A program made the translations under genes and the position numbers. Source: Cloacibacterium caeni (lineage in GTDB: Bacteria; Bacteroidota; Bacteroidia; Flavobacteriales; Weeksellaceae). Taken from it: 64,000 nt of DNA. The notes beneath the pieces are model-generated. The model did not search any database, was not told the origin of the DNA, and saw nothing but the letters and a program-made list of their open reading frames with translations. Of this stretch, positions 43,976 to 52,280 are shown one piece after another. Each line of letters opens with the position of its first letter. Position 1 is the stretch's first letter. Location of the stretch: the NCBI RefSeq assembly GCF_907163105.1, contig NZ_OU015321.1, positions 1,550,001 through 1,614,000 of the forward strand. Direction: 5' to 3'.

Positions 43976-45493
43976 TTAATGAACCTCTTGCATTAATTTT
44001 TTCACAAAAGGAGATATCAAAATCAGTACCAAACCAGCCACTAAAGCATAGATTCCTAAATCTTTATATCCTTCTGTGTAAGTAATTAATTTTTCATAGT
44101 TGGTTGCCCCTTCCTTTGCTGAAGCCATATTTGCACCAATAATTCCTGCGACATATTGTCCGTAAGCTGAAGCCAAAAACCAAGTTCCCATCATTACACC
44201 TTGTAGTTTTTCGGAAGAAAGCTTCGTCATAATAGACAAACCAATTGGCGATAAGCATAGTTCACCAAAGGTAATAACCAATAAAGCAATTGTGAAAATA
44301 TTCAGAGAAGTTATCCCTTGAAGAGTGGCAAAAAATTTAGTCGCAAAAAGCACATAATATCCTAATCCTAAAAAGATAAATCCTAAACCAAATTTAATGA
44401 TTGTATTAGGCTCCATCTTTCTTTTGCTTAACCAAAGCCAAATAAAACTGAAAACAAATGCAAAAATAATCACAAAAAATGCACCTCCAGAATTATTAAT
44501 ACCATTAGGATCAGCATTAAAAAAAAGCAATTTTTTATCGAGATGTTCCGCCGCAAAAATACTCAAAGAACCGCCACTCTGCTCATAAATTCCCCAAAAA
44601 AGAATAGAGAAAACAATAAAAACCAAAGCTGCCCACAATTTATTTCTTTCAGCAGGAGTGACTTTGGACATTTCATAGAAAAGATAGAGCAAAGTTAATG
44701 GACCAATCGTCCACATAAAATAATCTGTATATTCTGGAACAGAAACCATTTTCATGATTACCGGAACTAGAACTAATGTCAATATATAGGTTCCGTATTC
44801 TTTCCATTTTTCTAGAGGCTGATAAATACCATCAGAATTTAATTTTTGAGGTTGTAAACCAATAGGTCCTAAACTTCTTTGAGTAAAAATAAAATTAACT
44901 AAACTTATTATCATTACCAAAGCTGCAAAACCAAAAGCAAAATTCCATCTTTTATCTTCTGGAATAAAGCTAGAAAACATATCGCCTTTTCCTACAGCAA
45001 TACAAATATATCCACCAATAAAAGCTCCTATATTAATACCTGCATAAAACAATGAAAAACCAGCGTCTGTTCTATTATCATTAGATTTATACAATTGTCC
45101 AACCATGGAAGAAATGTTAGGTTTAAAAAAACCTGTTCCTACAACGGTAAAAGAAATACCCAAAAAGAAAAACTGATGAGGATCTATTGCTAAAATTAAA
45201 CTCCCAACTATCATCAGTAAACCTCCCCAAAATAGAGATTTCCTGAAACCAAGGATTTTATCCGCAAAAAGTCCGCCCACGAAAGTAAATGCGTATACAA
45301 AAGCTTGAGTAGCTCCATATTGCAGTTGTGCATCATCTTTTTTCATTAATAATTCGTAAACCATAAAAAAAGTGAGCATTCCGCGCATTCCGTAGAAGCA
45401 GAAACGTTCCCACATTTCAGAGAAAAAGAGTGACCAAATCTGGCGAGGATATTTACCTTTAAAATCTTGAATTTGTTCGAGAGTTAAATTCAT
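43976..45493 (-). CDS. POT-family (PTR2) proton-coupled peptide transporter 1
   Basis: A 505-residue MFS protein importing di- and tripeptides with protons. It shows the POT features FFSEMWERFCFYGMRGML (ExxER-like E-W-E-R-F) in helix 1, TGFFKPNISSMVGQLY in helix 4 and FSLFYAGINIGAF in helix 5. Twelve or more hydrophobic helices are visible. I use ATG 45493; an in-frame TTG at 45526 lies in the repeated operator-like sequence. It is the last of three POT genes in a row and is followed by thioredoxin after 18 bp. Confidence 0.93.
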   Translation of the reverse strand: MNLTLEQIQDFKGKYPRQIWSLFFSEMWERFCFYGMRGMLTFFMVYELLMKKDDAQLQYGATQAFVYAFTFVGGLFADKILGFRKSLFWGGLLMIVGSLILAIDPHQFFFLGISFTVVGTGFFKPNISSMVGQLYKSNDNRTDAGFSLFYAGINIGAFIGGYICIAVGKGDMFSSFIPEDKRWNFAFGFAALVMIISLVNFIFTQRSLGPIGLQPQKLNSDGIYQPLEKWKEYGTYILTLVLVPVIMKMVSVPEYTDYFMWTIGPLTLLYLFYEMSKVTPAERNKLWAALVFIVFSILFWGIYEQSGGSLSIFAAEHLDKKLLFFNADPNGINNSGGAFFVIIFAFVFSFIWLWLSKRKMEPNTIIKFGLGFIFLGLGYYVLFATKFFATLQGITSLNIFTIALLVITFGELCLSPIGLSIMTKLSSEKLQGVMMGTWFLASAYGQYVAGIIGANMASAKEGATNYEKLITYTEGYKDLGIYALVAGLVLILISPFVKKLMQEVH

Positions 45494-45514
45494 TTTAATT
45501 GTATTTCTTGTTAA

Positions 45515-45548
45515 AAACTTTGGCAAAGATTTTTAAACTTTGGCAAAG
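45515..45548. promoter_or_regulatory. Two direct repeats of AAACTTTGGCAAAG ahead of POT transporter 1
   Basis: AAACTTTGGCAAAG occurs at 45515-45528 and 45535-45548, exactly 20 bp (about two helical turns) apart. Each contains the palindrome CTTTG-G-CAAAG. This could be a paired operator or a short interspersed repeat; both are inferred. Confidence 0.5.
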
Positions 45549-45561
45549 TAGTACGAAAATA

Positions 45562-45593
45562 AAAAAAACCACCGATGTTTCGATGGTTTTTAT
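45562..45593 (-). terminator. Terminator of POT transporter 2
   Basis: On the minus strand a stem AAAAACCATCGA/TCGGTGGTTTTT (one G-U pair) ends in a T-run, 17 bp after the stop at 45610. Confidence 0.8.
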
Positions 45594-45609
45594 AAGATAT
45601 TTTAATGAA

Positions 45610-46989
45610 TTATTTAACACCGTGCATCATTGCAACCAATTTTTTATTTAGTAATACGAGCCCTAAACCACAAATGATAACAAAAATTGACACATACAAG
45701 AAAATATTACCAGCTCCCATACTTTCAACATATGATGCCAAATAACCTCCAATTACATTAGCAAAGAAAGATGCTAATAACCAAACACCCATTAGCAATG
45801 AAGCTAATTTTGGAGGAGATAATTTTGTAACAACAGATAAACCAACTGGTGACAAACATAATTCACCTATCGTATGTAATAAATACGTAAATACTAACCA
45901 TAGTAAACTCGCTTTAATAGTATCATCAGCAATATTACCACCTCTTTCAGCAACTGCTCCTAACATAAAGAAGAAACCAACTCCTAATAAAATCATACCT
46001 AATCCCATCTTAATAGGTGTAGATAATTTTTTACCAGCTTCTGAACTCCAAAACACACTAAACAATGGTGCTAAAAGAACAATAAACAATGGATTAACTG
46101 ATTGAAACCATGAAGTTGGAATTGTAAATCCAAAAACATTTCTATCAATAAATTTATCAGTGTACAATGATAAAGAAGATCCTGCTTGTTCAAAACCAGC
46201 AAAGAAGAAAATTGCAAACAAGAAATAAACAAATATAACCGCAATCCTTTGTTTTTCTGCCTTTGTTAATGGTTTATTTGGATCAGCTACTTCTCCAGTA
46301 TCTGCATTAGGAGTAGAATTTAAACTACCTGGCTTTTTACCTAAATCTCCTAAATACTTTTGAGCCAACATATTAAAAGCAATTTGTCCTAAAAACATAC
46401 CAATTGCTGCCGCTAAAAATCCGTAACGGTAACCATAAGAGATAATATTATTACCTGTTTCGTCTTTTACTGCAAATATATTATCTGTTAAAAAACCTAT
46501 TACTAATGGAGCTAAGAAAGCACCTAAATTAATACCCATGTAAAATATAGAAAACGCTGAATCTCTTCTCTCATCTCCATCTTTATAAAGTCCACCAACT
46601 AATGTTGAAATATTAGGTTTGAAAAATCCATTTCCAATAATCAACAAAAACAACCCAAGATACAACCCAGTATGAGATCCTATTGAAAACAATATCAACT
46701 GCCCCACCATCATTGTAAGACCACCAATAGTAATTGATAATCTTTGACCTAAGTATTTGTCGGCTAGCCAACCACCAATAAGTGGTGTAAAATATACAAA
46801 TCCTGTAAACCAACCATAAATTAAACTAGCTGTCCCTTCATCAAAAGCAAGTCCCCCTTCTAAAAAGGTTTTAGTAAGATATAGGATCAAAATCCCTCTC
46901 ATACCATAATAAGAAAAACGTTCCCACATTTCTGTGAAAAATAAAAGGTATAGTCCTTTAGGATGTCCTTTTTGTTGTGCTGTATCCAT
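45610..46989 (-). CDS. POT-family peptide transporter 2
   Basis: A 459-residue paralogue of the neighbouring transporters with FFTEMWERFSYYGMRGIL at helix 1, NGFFKPNISTLVGGLY at helix 4 and FSIFYMGINLGAF at helix 5. It is shorter than the other two because its central cytoplasmic loop is small. It has its own -7 box (47021-47028) and terminator, so each POT gene is an independent unit despite the tandem layout. The specificity for particular peptides cannot be deduced. Confidence 0.94.
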   Translation of the reverse strand: MDTAQQKGHPKGLYLLFFTEMWERFSYYGMRGILILYLTKTFLEGGLAFDEGTASLIYGWFTGFVYFTPLIGGWLADKYLGQRLSITIGGLTMMVGQLILFSIGSHTGLYLGLFLLIIGNGFFKPNISTLVGGLYKDGDERRDSAFSIFYMGINLGAFLAPLVIGFLTDNIFAVKDETGNNIISYGYRYGFLAAAIGMFLGQIAFNMLAQKYLGDLGKKPGSLNSTPNADTGEVADPNKPLTKAEKQRIAVIFVYFLFAIFFFAGFEQAGSSLSLYTDKFIDRNVFGFTIPTSWFQSVNPLFIVLLAPLFSVFWSSEAGKKLSTPIKMGLGMILLGVGFFFMLGAVAERGGNIADDTIKASLLWLVFTYLLHTIGELCLSPVGLSVVTKLSPPKLASLLMGVWLLASFFANVIGGYLASYVESMGAGNIFLYVSIFVIICGLGLVLLNKKLVAMMHGVK

Positions 46990-47020
46990 ATTTTTATTGT
47001 TAATTTTTTGTTAAGACTAG

Positions 47021-47028
47021 CAAATATA
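47021..47028 (-). promoter_or_regulatory. -7 box of POT transporter 2
   Basis: On the minus strand this is TATATTTG, a full TAnnTTTG match 31 bp upstream of the start. Confidence 0.6.
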
Positions 47029-47050
47029 GTTTTTTTTTGGTTTAGTCAAT

Positions 47051-47079
47051 AAAAAAGTCAGCACTAAAAGTACTGACTT
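47051..47079 (-). terminator. Terminator of POT transporter 3
   Basis: On the minus strand AAGTCAGTACT pairs with AGTGCTGACTT (one G-U pair) and is followed by a T-run, 12 bp after the stop at 47092. Confidence 0.82.
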
Positions 47080-47091
47080 ATATCTTCTTAA

Positions 47092-48747
47092 TTAGTGACC
47101 TTGGTCTTTCATAATTTTATTCAAACGCTTTAGCATAGCTACTCCTAGTAAAGTAGCAAAAATGAGTAAAGCAAAATTTACCAAGAAATAATTCATCTTA
47201 TTGTCATAGCTGTACCAAGTACTTGCTAAAATTCCTGAAAGTTTATTTCCTACGGAATTGGCCAAGAAGAAACCACCCATCATTAATGCGGTGATTCTCG
47301 CTGGAGAAAGTTTTGAAACGAAAGAAAGTCCCATCGGTGATAGACATAATTCCCCAACTGTAATCACTCCATAACTTGCAACTAACCACCACGGTGAAAC
47401 TTTTACGGCTCCATTATCACCAGCGTAAACCGCAAGAACCATCACCAAACAAGAAAGTGCTGAGATAAATAATCCCAAAACAATTTTAGTTGGCGTTAAA
47501 GGTTCTTTTCCTTTTCGTCTGAGCATGGCCCAGAATGCTACAATTACTGGCGTTAACGCAATTACCCAAAATGGATTAATGGATTGGAATAATTCTGTAT
47601 TGTATAGAAACACTTTTTGGGAAGGATTTTGCTCTAATTGTGCTTTTTGTTCAGGTTTAATATTTCTGAAATAAATATCTTTTCCTTGAGTTTTTAGAGT
47701 TTTTCCTTCTTCATCTTTTTGCGTTTGGTATTGGTCATCATACACAGAAACTTCTTTGTCTTTGAAATCTTTTCCGTCAACCATATAAATATCTTCCAAA
47801 GGTTTTTCTACACTTGCAGGAACACTTCTATCGGTATAATAGTTTGCCCAACGAGTTAAAGCCGTTCCGTTTTGCTTGAAAACCGCCCAGAAAAACATCG
47901 AAATTAAAAAGATAGACAACAATGCGCCAATCGCAGGTTTTTCTTTCTGATTCGCTTTGAAATAAAGAGAAACATAAAAATAAATAACAGGAATACACGC
48001 AAAAATAAACGCATCTGTACTATCACTTCCGAAGATTTCTCCCGGTAAGAACCAACCGATTGCTCCCGCGATAATTGCAGGTAAGAATACTTTAACCAAA
48101 ATTTCAGAAAGTTTGGTATCTCCTTCCTGTACTGGCTTCATTTCTGCAGCTTGTCTGTAATGTTTCATTCCTACTGTGAAAACTACTAAACTAACCAACA
48201 TCCCGATTCCAGCGGTGATAAATGCTTCTCCCCAACCGAATTTATTACGCATAAATGCTGCAATAATATTACAGATGAATGCTCCGATATTAATTCCCAT
48301 GTAGAAAATGTTATAACCAGAATCTTTATTGGCTTTATATTTTTCGTCTGAATAAAGATTTCCTAAAAGTGTAGAAATAGTAGGCTTAAAGAAACCATTT
48401 CCCACAATAATTAATCCTAAAGAAGTATAAAAAAGTGGTAAATCTTTGAAAACGCCCATCCCAATGTAACCCGCAGCCATCAAAATACCACCCAAATAAA
48501 TAGATTTCACGTATCCTAGAACTCTATCTGCCAAGAAACCACCAATAAATGGAGTAAGATAAGTAAGGGCAATGTAAGTCCCGAAGATATCATCTGCCAT
48601 TTTATCAGGAAGACCTAATCCTCCTCTCATTCCTTCTGGCTCAATAAGATATAATACAAAAATTCCTAAAATTAAATAATACCCGAATCTTTCCCACATT
48701 TCTGTGAAGAACAAATACGGTAAACCTTTTGGATGTTTATTGTTCAT
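47092..48747 (-). CDS. POT-family peptide transporter 3, with enlarged central loop
   Basis: A 551-residue POT transporter with FFTEMWERFGYYLILGIF, GNGFFKPTISTLLGNLY and YNIFYMGINIGAF. Unlike its two neighbours it carries a hydrophilic insertion of about 95 residues (roughly 300-395), including EGKTLKTQGKDIYFRN, between membrane segments in the second half. Helix 1 lacks the GMRG sequence seen in the other two. I use ATG 48747; a TTG at 48765 is an extension. The gene is divergent from the toxin-antitoxin pair. Confidence 0.92.
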   Translation of the reverse strand: MNNKHPKGLPYLFFTEMWERFGYYLILGIFVLYLIEPEGMRGGLGLPDKMADDIFGTYIALTYLTPFIGGFLADRVLGYVKSIYLGGILMAAGYIGMGVFKDLPLFYTSLGLIIVGNGFFKPTISTLLGNLYSDEKYKANKDSGYNIFYMGINIGAFICNIIAAFMRNKFGWGEAFITAGIGMLVSLVVFTVGMKHYRQAAEMKPVQEGDTKLSEILVKVFLPAIIAGAIGWFLPGEIFGSDSTDAFIFACIPVIYFYVSLYFKANQKEKPAIGALLSIFLISMFFWAVFKQNGTALTRWANYYTDRSVPASVEKPLEDIYMVDGKDFKDKEVSVYDDQYQTQKDEEGKTLKTQGKDIYFRNIKPEQKAQLEQNPSQKVFLYNTELFQSINPFWVIALTPVIVAFWAMLRRKGKEPLTPTKIVLGLFISALSCLVMVLAVYAGDNGAVKVSPWWLVASYGVITVGELCLSPMGLSFVSKLSPARITALMMGGFFLANSVGNKLSGILASTWYSYDNKMNYFLVNFALLIFATLLGVAMLKRLNKIMKDQGH

Positions 48748-48799
48748 AAAAATTATTTTTCCCAAAAATAAGTTTTTTAAATGGAATGAAAAATTTTTC

Positions 48800-48807
48800 T
48801 AACTTTG
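48800..48807 (+). promoter_or_regulatory. -7 box of the toxin-antitoxin pair
   Basis: TAACTTTG is a full TAnnTTTG match 21 bp before ATG 48829. It overlaps the in-frame TTG at 48805, ruling that out as the start. Confidence 0.6.
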
Positions 48808-48828
48808 ATAAAAATAAATTCTAAAAAA

Positions 48829-49077
48829 ATGGAAATCACAATAAAAGATTTAGAAAAAAATCTAAAGACACTTCCCAAAGAACTTTTAGGGAATGTGAAT
48901 GACTATATTGATTTCTTGAAGGAGAAATACTTAGATAAAGATTGGGCAAATCAACTATCTGATAGCCAAAAAGAATCCATCAAAAAAGGAATTTCAGATA
49001 TAGAAAATGGGAACATCATTTCGCATGAAGAAGCCAAACAAAAAATTAGAAATTACCTTCAATCAAAAGCCATTTAA
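48829..49077 (+). CDS. Antitoxin of a ParE/RelE-type toxin-antitoxin module
   Basis: An 82-residue, highly charged helical protein (MEITIKDLEKNLKTLPKEL... ending NYLQSKAI) with the C-terminal segment SIKKGISDIENGNIISHEE. That segment is typical of antitoxins paired with RelE/ParE toxins in Bacteroidota, where a Kxx.DIENG..ISHEE stretch binds the toxin. The stop TAA is followed immediately by the toxin ATG with no gap. A DNA-binding fold is not obvious in the N-terminal part, so self-regulation is uncertain. Likely a two-gene operon from the TAACTTTG box. Confidence 0.85.
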   Translation: MEITIKDLEKNLKTLPKELLGNVNDYIDFLKEKYLDKDWANQLSDSQKESIKKGISDIENGNIISHEEAKQKIRNYLQSKAI

Positions 49078-49356
49078 ATGAAAATTATTTGGTCTAAAGA
49101 AACTCTAGAAAACTATTTAAAAGTTTTAGATTATTTACTAGAAAACTGGACAATAAAAGAAATCGAAAGATTTGAAAATAATTTTGACGAACTGATTGAA
49201 AGGTTAAAATCACACAAAGAAATTTGTCCAAAATCTAAACTTCTAAATTTCAGAAAATGCAAAATAGACGAAAATAATTCTTTAATTTATCAAGAAGTAA
49301 ATCATACAATTTTCCTTATCACAATTATAGATAATAGAAGCTTTCATAGCTACTAA
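49078..49356 (+). CDS. ParE/RelE-superfamily toxin
   Basis: A 92-residue protein of the ParE/RelE fold: IIWSKETLENYLKVLDYL at the N-terminus, a central helix (IKEIERFENNFDELIERL), then the strands RKCKIDENNSLIYQEV and IFLITIIDNR. The two branches poison gyrase (ParE) or cut ribosome-bound mRNA (RelE); the residues do not decide between them. It starts at the base after the antitoxin stop, so it is translationally coupled. Complete length. Confidence 0.85.
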   Translation: MKIIWSKETLENYLKVLDYLLENWTIKEIERFENNFDELIERLKSHKEICPKSKLLNFRKCKIDENNSLIYQEVNHTIFLITIIDNRSFHSY

Positions 49357-49378
49357 AAATTCGAAAATTTAATAAGTT

Positions 49379-49429
49379 TTAGCTAAAGCTAATGGAATTT
49401 TCATAAAAAAAGCGGACTAAAGTCCGCTT
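49379..49429. repeat. Second pair of TAAA-tetraloop hairpins
   Basis: TTAGC-TAAA-GCTAA (49379-49392) and AAGCGGAC-TAAA-GTCCGCTT (49410-49429) lie 17 bp apart and are followed by AATATTGA. Order, spacing and trailing TATTGA match the pair at 43282-43335. It lies after the toxin gene and may also act as a terminator. Confidence 0.75.
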
Positions 49430-49450
49430 AATATTGAGTTTTTGACTATT

Positions 49451-49490
49451 TCAAAGATTTTCTAAAATAAAATCTTTCATTTTACAAATT
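49451..49490 (-). pseudogene. Relic of the 3' end of an S9 peptidase gene
   Basis: The minus strand reads KMKDFILENL then a stop, nearly identical to the last residues (KMTDFILENL) of the dipeptidyl peptidase that ends at 50121. About 24 of 30 bases agree. The lipoprotein gene at 49509-50102 lies between the two copies, so this looks like a duplicated or displaced gene end. Confidence 0.55.
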
Positions 49491-49508
49491 GTCAAAAAAC
49501 TTAAAAAT

Positions 49509-50102
49509 CTAATTATAAATCTTTTTTCTAAACTCTTTAAGCAAATGATCATAAGTGTCATAGAGCTGTTTAAGAGGAGTTGTTGTAATTCCAGTACTGA
49601 AATTTTTCTTATAATCAGAAATAGCTTCTTTAGAATATACAATTTTTCCTTGTTTTAAATCGACAATTTGTAATACTGTATGATAAACTCTAGTTTTTGA
49701 AACATCATCTATTTTTACTTTTATGATTTTATTGTCAAGATCATCTTTGTTTTCGGGTTTTCTCATAAATCTTAAGATTACTAAATAATCGAACTCCTCA
49801 GAATAATTTTCTTTCATAATATCAATGAAACCATCAGTAACCCTAACAAACCTATCATTATCAAATTCTAGTAAAGAATTTTTTACATACAGATTTTCAC
49901 CAAAAATATTTTTGAAATCATTATCAACAGTTTTAATGAATGACAAATCATTTGTATGAAGATTATTCTTAATAAATAAATATTTTTTACTTTTATTCAA
50001 AATAAATTCATCTTTATAGCTTGATGATAAAGACATTTTTGTATTTGCAATACAAGAAGTTAATAAAACTATCAAAAATAAATAGGCAAATATTTTTCTC
50101 AT
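49509..50102 (-). CDS. Hypothetical lipoprotein
   Basis: A 197-residue lipoprotein with lipobox LTSC (Cys17, in LIVLLTSCIAN) and no recognised domain. The pattern of alternating strands with VYHTVLQIVDLKQGKIVYSKEA resembles lipoproteins that carry a GNA1162-like or FlgT-like stress fold, but I cannot assign a family. It is more AT-rich than the peptidase gene upstream and lies between that gene and a copy of its 3' end, consistent with insertion. Start ATG 50102 gives a standard signal peptide. Confidence 0.75.
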   Translation of the reverse strand: MRKIFAYLFLIVLLTSCIANTKMSLSSSYKDEFILNKSKKYLFIKNNLHTNDLSFIKTVDNDFKNIFGENLYVKNSLLEFDNDRFVRVTDGFIDIMKENYSEEFDYLVILRFMRKPENKDDLDNKIIKVKIDDVSKTRVYHTVLQIVDLKQGKIVYSKEAISDYKKNFSTGITTTPLKQLYDTYDHLLKEFRKKIYN

Positions 50103-50120
50103 AATTTCAATAATTTTTTC

Positions 50121-52250
50121 TTACAAATTTTCCAAAATAAAATCCGTCATTTTTTTATACAATTGAGGTCTGGTTTGTCCACCATAAATACCGTGATTTT
50201 TGTCTGGGTATGCCATAAACTCAAACTGCTTATTATTTTGAATTAATGCTTCAGAAAATTCCATAGAATTTTGGAAATGTACGTTATCATCTGCTGTTCC
50301 GTGAATGAGAAGGAATTTACCTTTTAGTAATTTTGCAAAAGTAGTCGGCGAATTTTGGTCATAACCTTCAGGATTTTCTTGTGGCGTTTGCAAGAATCTT
50401 TCGGTGTAAATGCTGTCATAATATCTCCAATTGGTAACTGGCGCTACCGCAATTCCTGCTTTGAAAACATCTGCACCTTTTGTCATGGCTAAACTTGCCA
50501 TATAACCACCATAACTCCACCCAAAAATACCAATTCTAGACTTGTCAATGTAAGATTGATTTCCTAACCATTTTGCAGCAGCAATTTGGTCTTCTATTTC
50601 GTATTTTCCTAGATTTTTATAGGTTACTTTTTTGTATTTTGTTCCTCTATAACCTGTTCCACGACCATCTACACAAACTACGATATATCCTTTTTGAACC
50701 AAATGATTGAACCAAAGTCCGTTTCCTCCGTCCCAAGAATTAGAAACTTGCTGAGAACCCGGTCCTGAATATTGAAACATGAAAAGTGGATATTTTTTAT
50801 TCGGGTCAAAATCCTTAGGTTTCATGATGTAAGCATTCATTTGGTCTCCTGCTTCATTCGGAATAATCATAAATTCTTTGGTAACCAAATTATCTGCATT
50901 TAATTTGCTTAAAAGCGCATCATTATTCTGCAATTCTTTCACAAATTTCCCGTTTCCATCTTTTAAAGTATAAGTGAATGGTTTTTTAGCAGTAGAATTA
51001 GTCTCAATAAAATATTGGAAATTTTTAGAAAAATCTGCTCTATTATTTCCTTCCGCTTGAGAAAGCAATACAGATTTCCCTGATGAAATATTAAATTTAG
51101 AAACTACTTTATTGATGCTTCCTTTCTCGGTTGTTTGTAAGAAAACTTCTTTCGTTTTAGGGTTAAAACCATAATAATCAGTAATTTCCCAGTTTCCTTT
51201 GGTTACTTGTTTGTTCAGTTTTCCTTTCGCATCATACCAATACAAATGTCTGAAACCACTTCTCTCGGAAGCCCATAAAAATGAATTATCTTCTAAAAAT
51301 TCTAACGTAAGATTATCCGTATCAATCCAAGCTTGGTCTGTTTCGGTTAATAATTTAGAAACGGCTCCAGAAGCGGTATTAATTTTTAAAATCTCTACTT
51401 TATTCTGATGTCTATTCGAGGTCGCAATCGCTACCTCATCATTTTTAGCCGTACTAAAAACTTGTGGAATATAATAATTCTCAAAACCTGCCAAGTCTAA
51501 ATGGATGGTTTTACCAGAATTGACTTGATATAAATGAGCAGAAACTTCTGAGTTTTTCTCTCCAGCTTTTGGATATTTAAAACGGTAATCTGTAGGATAA
51601 AGCGATTTATTATACATCTGCATATTCATCTCTGGAACTTGCGATTCATCAAATCTTACAAAAATGATGGCATCACTTCCTTTGTTCCATTGATAGAAAT
51701 CTGCATGCCCGAATTCTTCTTCATAAACCCAATCTCCCAATCCATTAATCACTGAATTTTTCTTACCGTCATTGGTAATTTGGGTGATTTTTCCAGATTC
51801 TAAATCTTGATAAAATAAATTATTGTCTGAAATAAAAGCCACCAATTTTCCATTAGGCGAAAATTTAGGCTCTTGAACGAAATTTCCGTTGTTCAGACTG
51901 ATTATTTTTCCTGAAGTAAGGTCTTTAACATCAAATTTCCCTAAAAATGAATGTCTATAAATAGGCTCAGATTCTTTTTGCAAAAGAATTTTTGATTCAT
52001 CATCAGAAAAAATATAACTCTCAAAACTTCCGTCTACAATATTGCCTACTTTTTCCGTGGTTTTGTAAGAATATTTTGCAATACCGCCTCTTTCGATTAC
52101 GGCATAGTTTTCTCCATTTTTAAGAGAAGCGATTCCCGCAATGTTTTTGCCACGGTAGTAACCCGAATAGATTTTTTCTAGAGTAATTTCTTGAGCAAAG
52201 CCAAAATGTATCATTCCCAAGAAACCTAATGTTAAAAACAATTTCTTCAT
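50121..52250 (-). CDS. S9 family dipeptidyl peptidase IV
   Basis: A 709-residue exported prolyl peptidase with signal peptide (MKKLFLTLGFLGMIHFGFA). An N-terminal beta-propeller (about 40-440; includes DWVYEEEFGHADFYQW, the conserved Glu pair that binds the substrate amino group) precedes an alpha/beta-hydrolase domain with nucleophile GWSYGGYMA, the Asp in HGTADDNVH and the His in DKNHGIYGG. It removes X-Pro dipeptides in the periplasm or outside the cell. This fits the three peptide transporters encoded nearby. Full length for the S9B subfamily. Confidence 0.95.
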   Translation of the reverse strand: MKKLFLTLGFLGMIHFGFAQEITLEKIYSGYYRGKNIAGIASLKNGENYAVIERGGIAKYSYKTTEKVGNIVDGSFESYIFSDDESKILLQKESEPIYRHSFLGKFDVKDLTSGKIISLNNGNFVQEPKFSPNGKLVAFISDNNLFYQDLESGKITQITNDGKKNSVINGLGDWVYEEEFGHADFYQWNKGSDAIIFVRFDESQVPEMNMQMYNKSLYPTDYRFKYPKAGEKNSEVSAHLYQVNSGKTIHLDLAGFENYYIPQVFSTAKNDEVAIATSNRHQNKVEILKINTASGAVSKLLTETDQAWIDTDNLTLEFLEDNSFLWASERSGFRHLYWYDAKGKLNKQVTKGNWEITDYYGFNPKTKEVFLQTTEKGSINKVVSKFNISSGKSVLLSQAEGNNRADFSKNFQYFIETNSTAKKPFTYTLKDGNGKFVKELQNNDALLSKLNADNLVTKEFMIIPNEAGDQMNAYIMKPKDFDPNKKYPLFMFQYSGPGSQQVSNSWDGGNGLWFNHLVQKGYIVVCVDGRGTGYRGTKYKKVTYKNLGKYEIEDQIAAAKWLGNQSYIDKSRIGIFGWSYGGYMASLAMTKGADVFKAGIAVAPVTNWRYYDSIYTERFLQTPQENPEGYDQNSPTTFAKLLKGKFLLIHGTADDNVHFQNSMEFSEALIQNNKQFEFMAYPDKNHGIYGGQTRPQLYKKMTDFILENL

Positions 52251-52280
52251 TCCTTAATTTTTAAATTTTTCTAAATGTTA

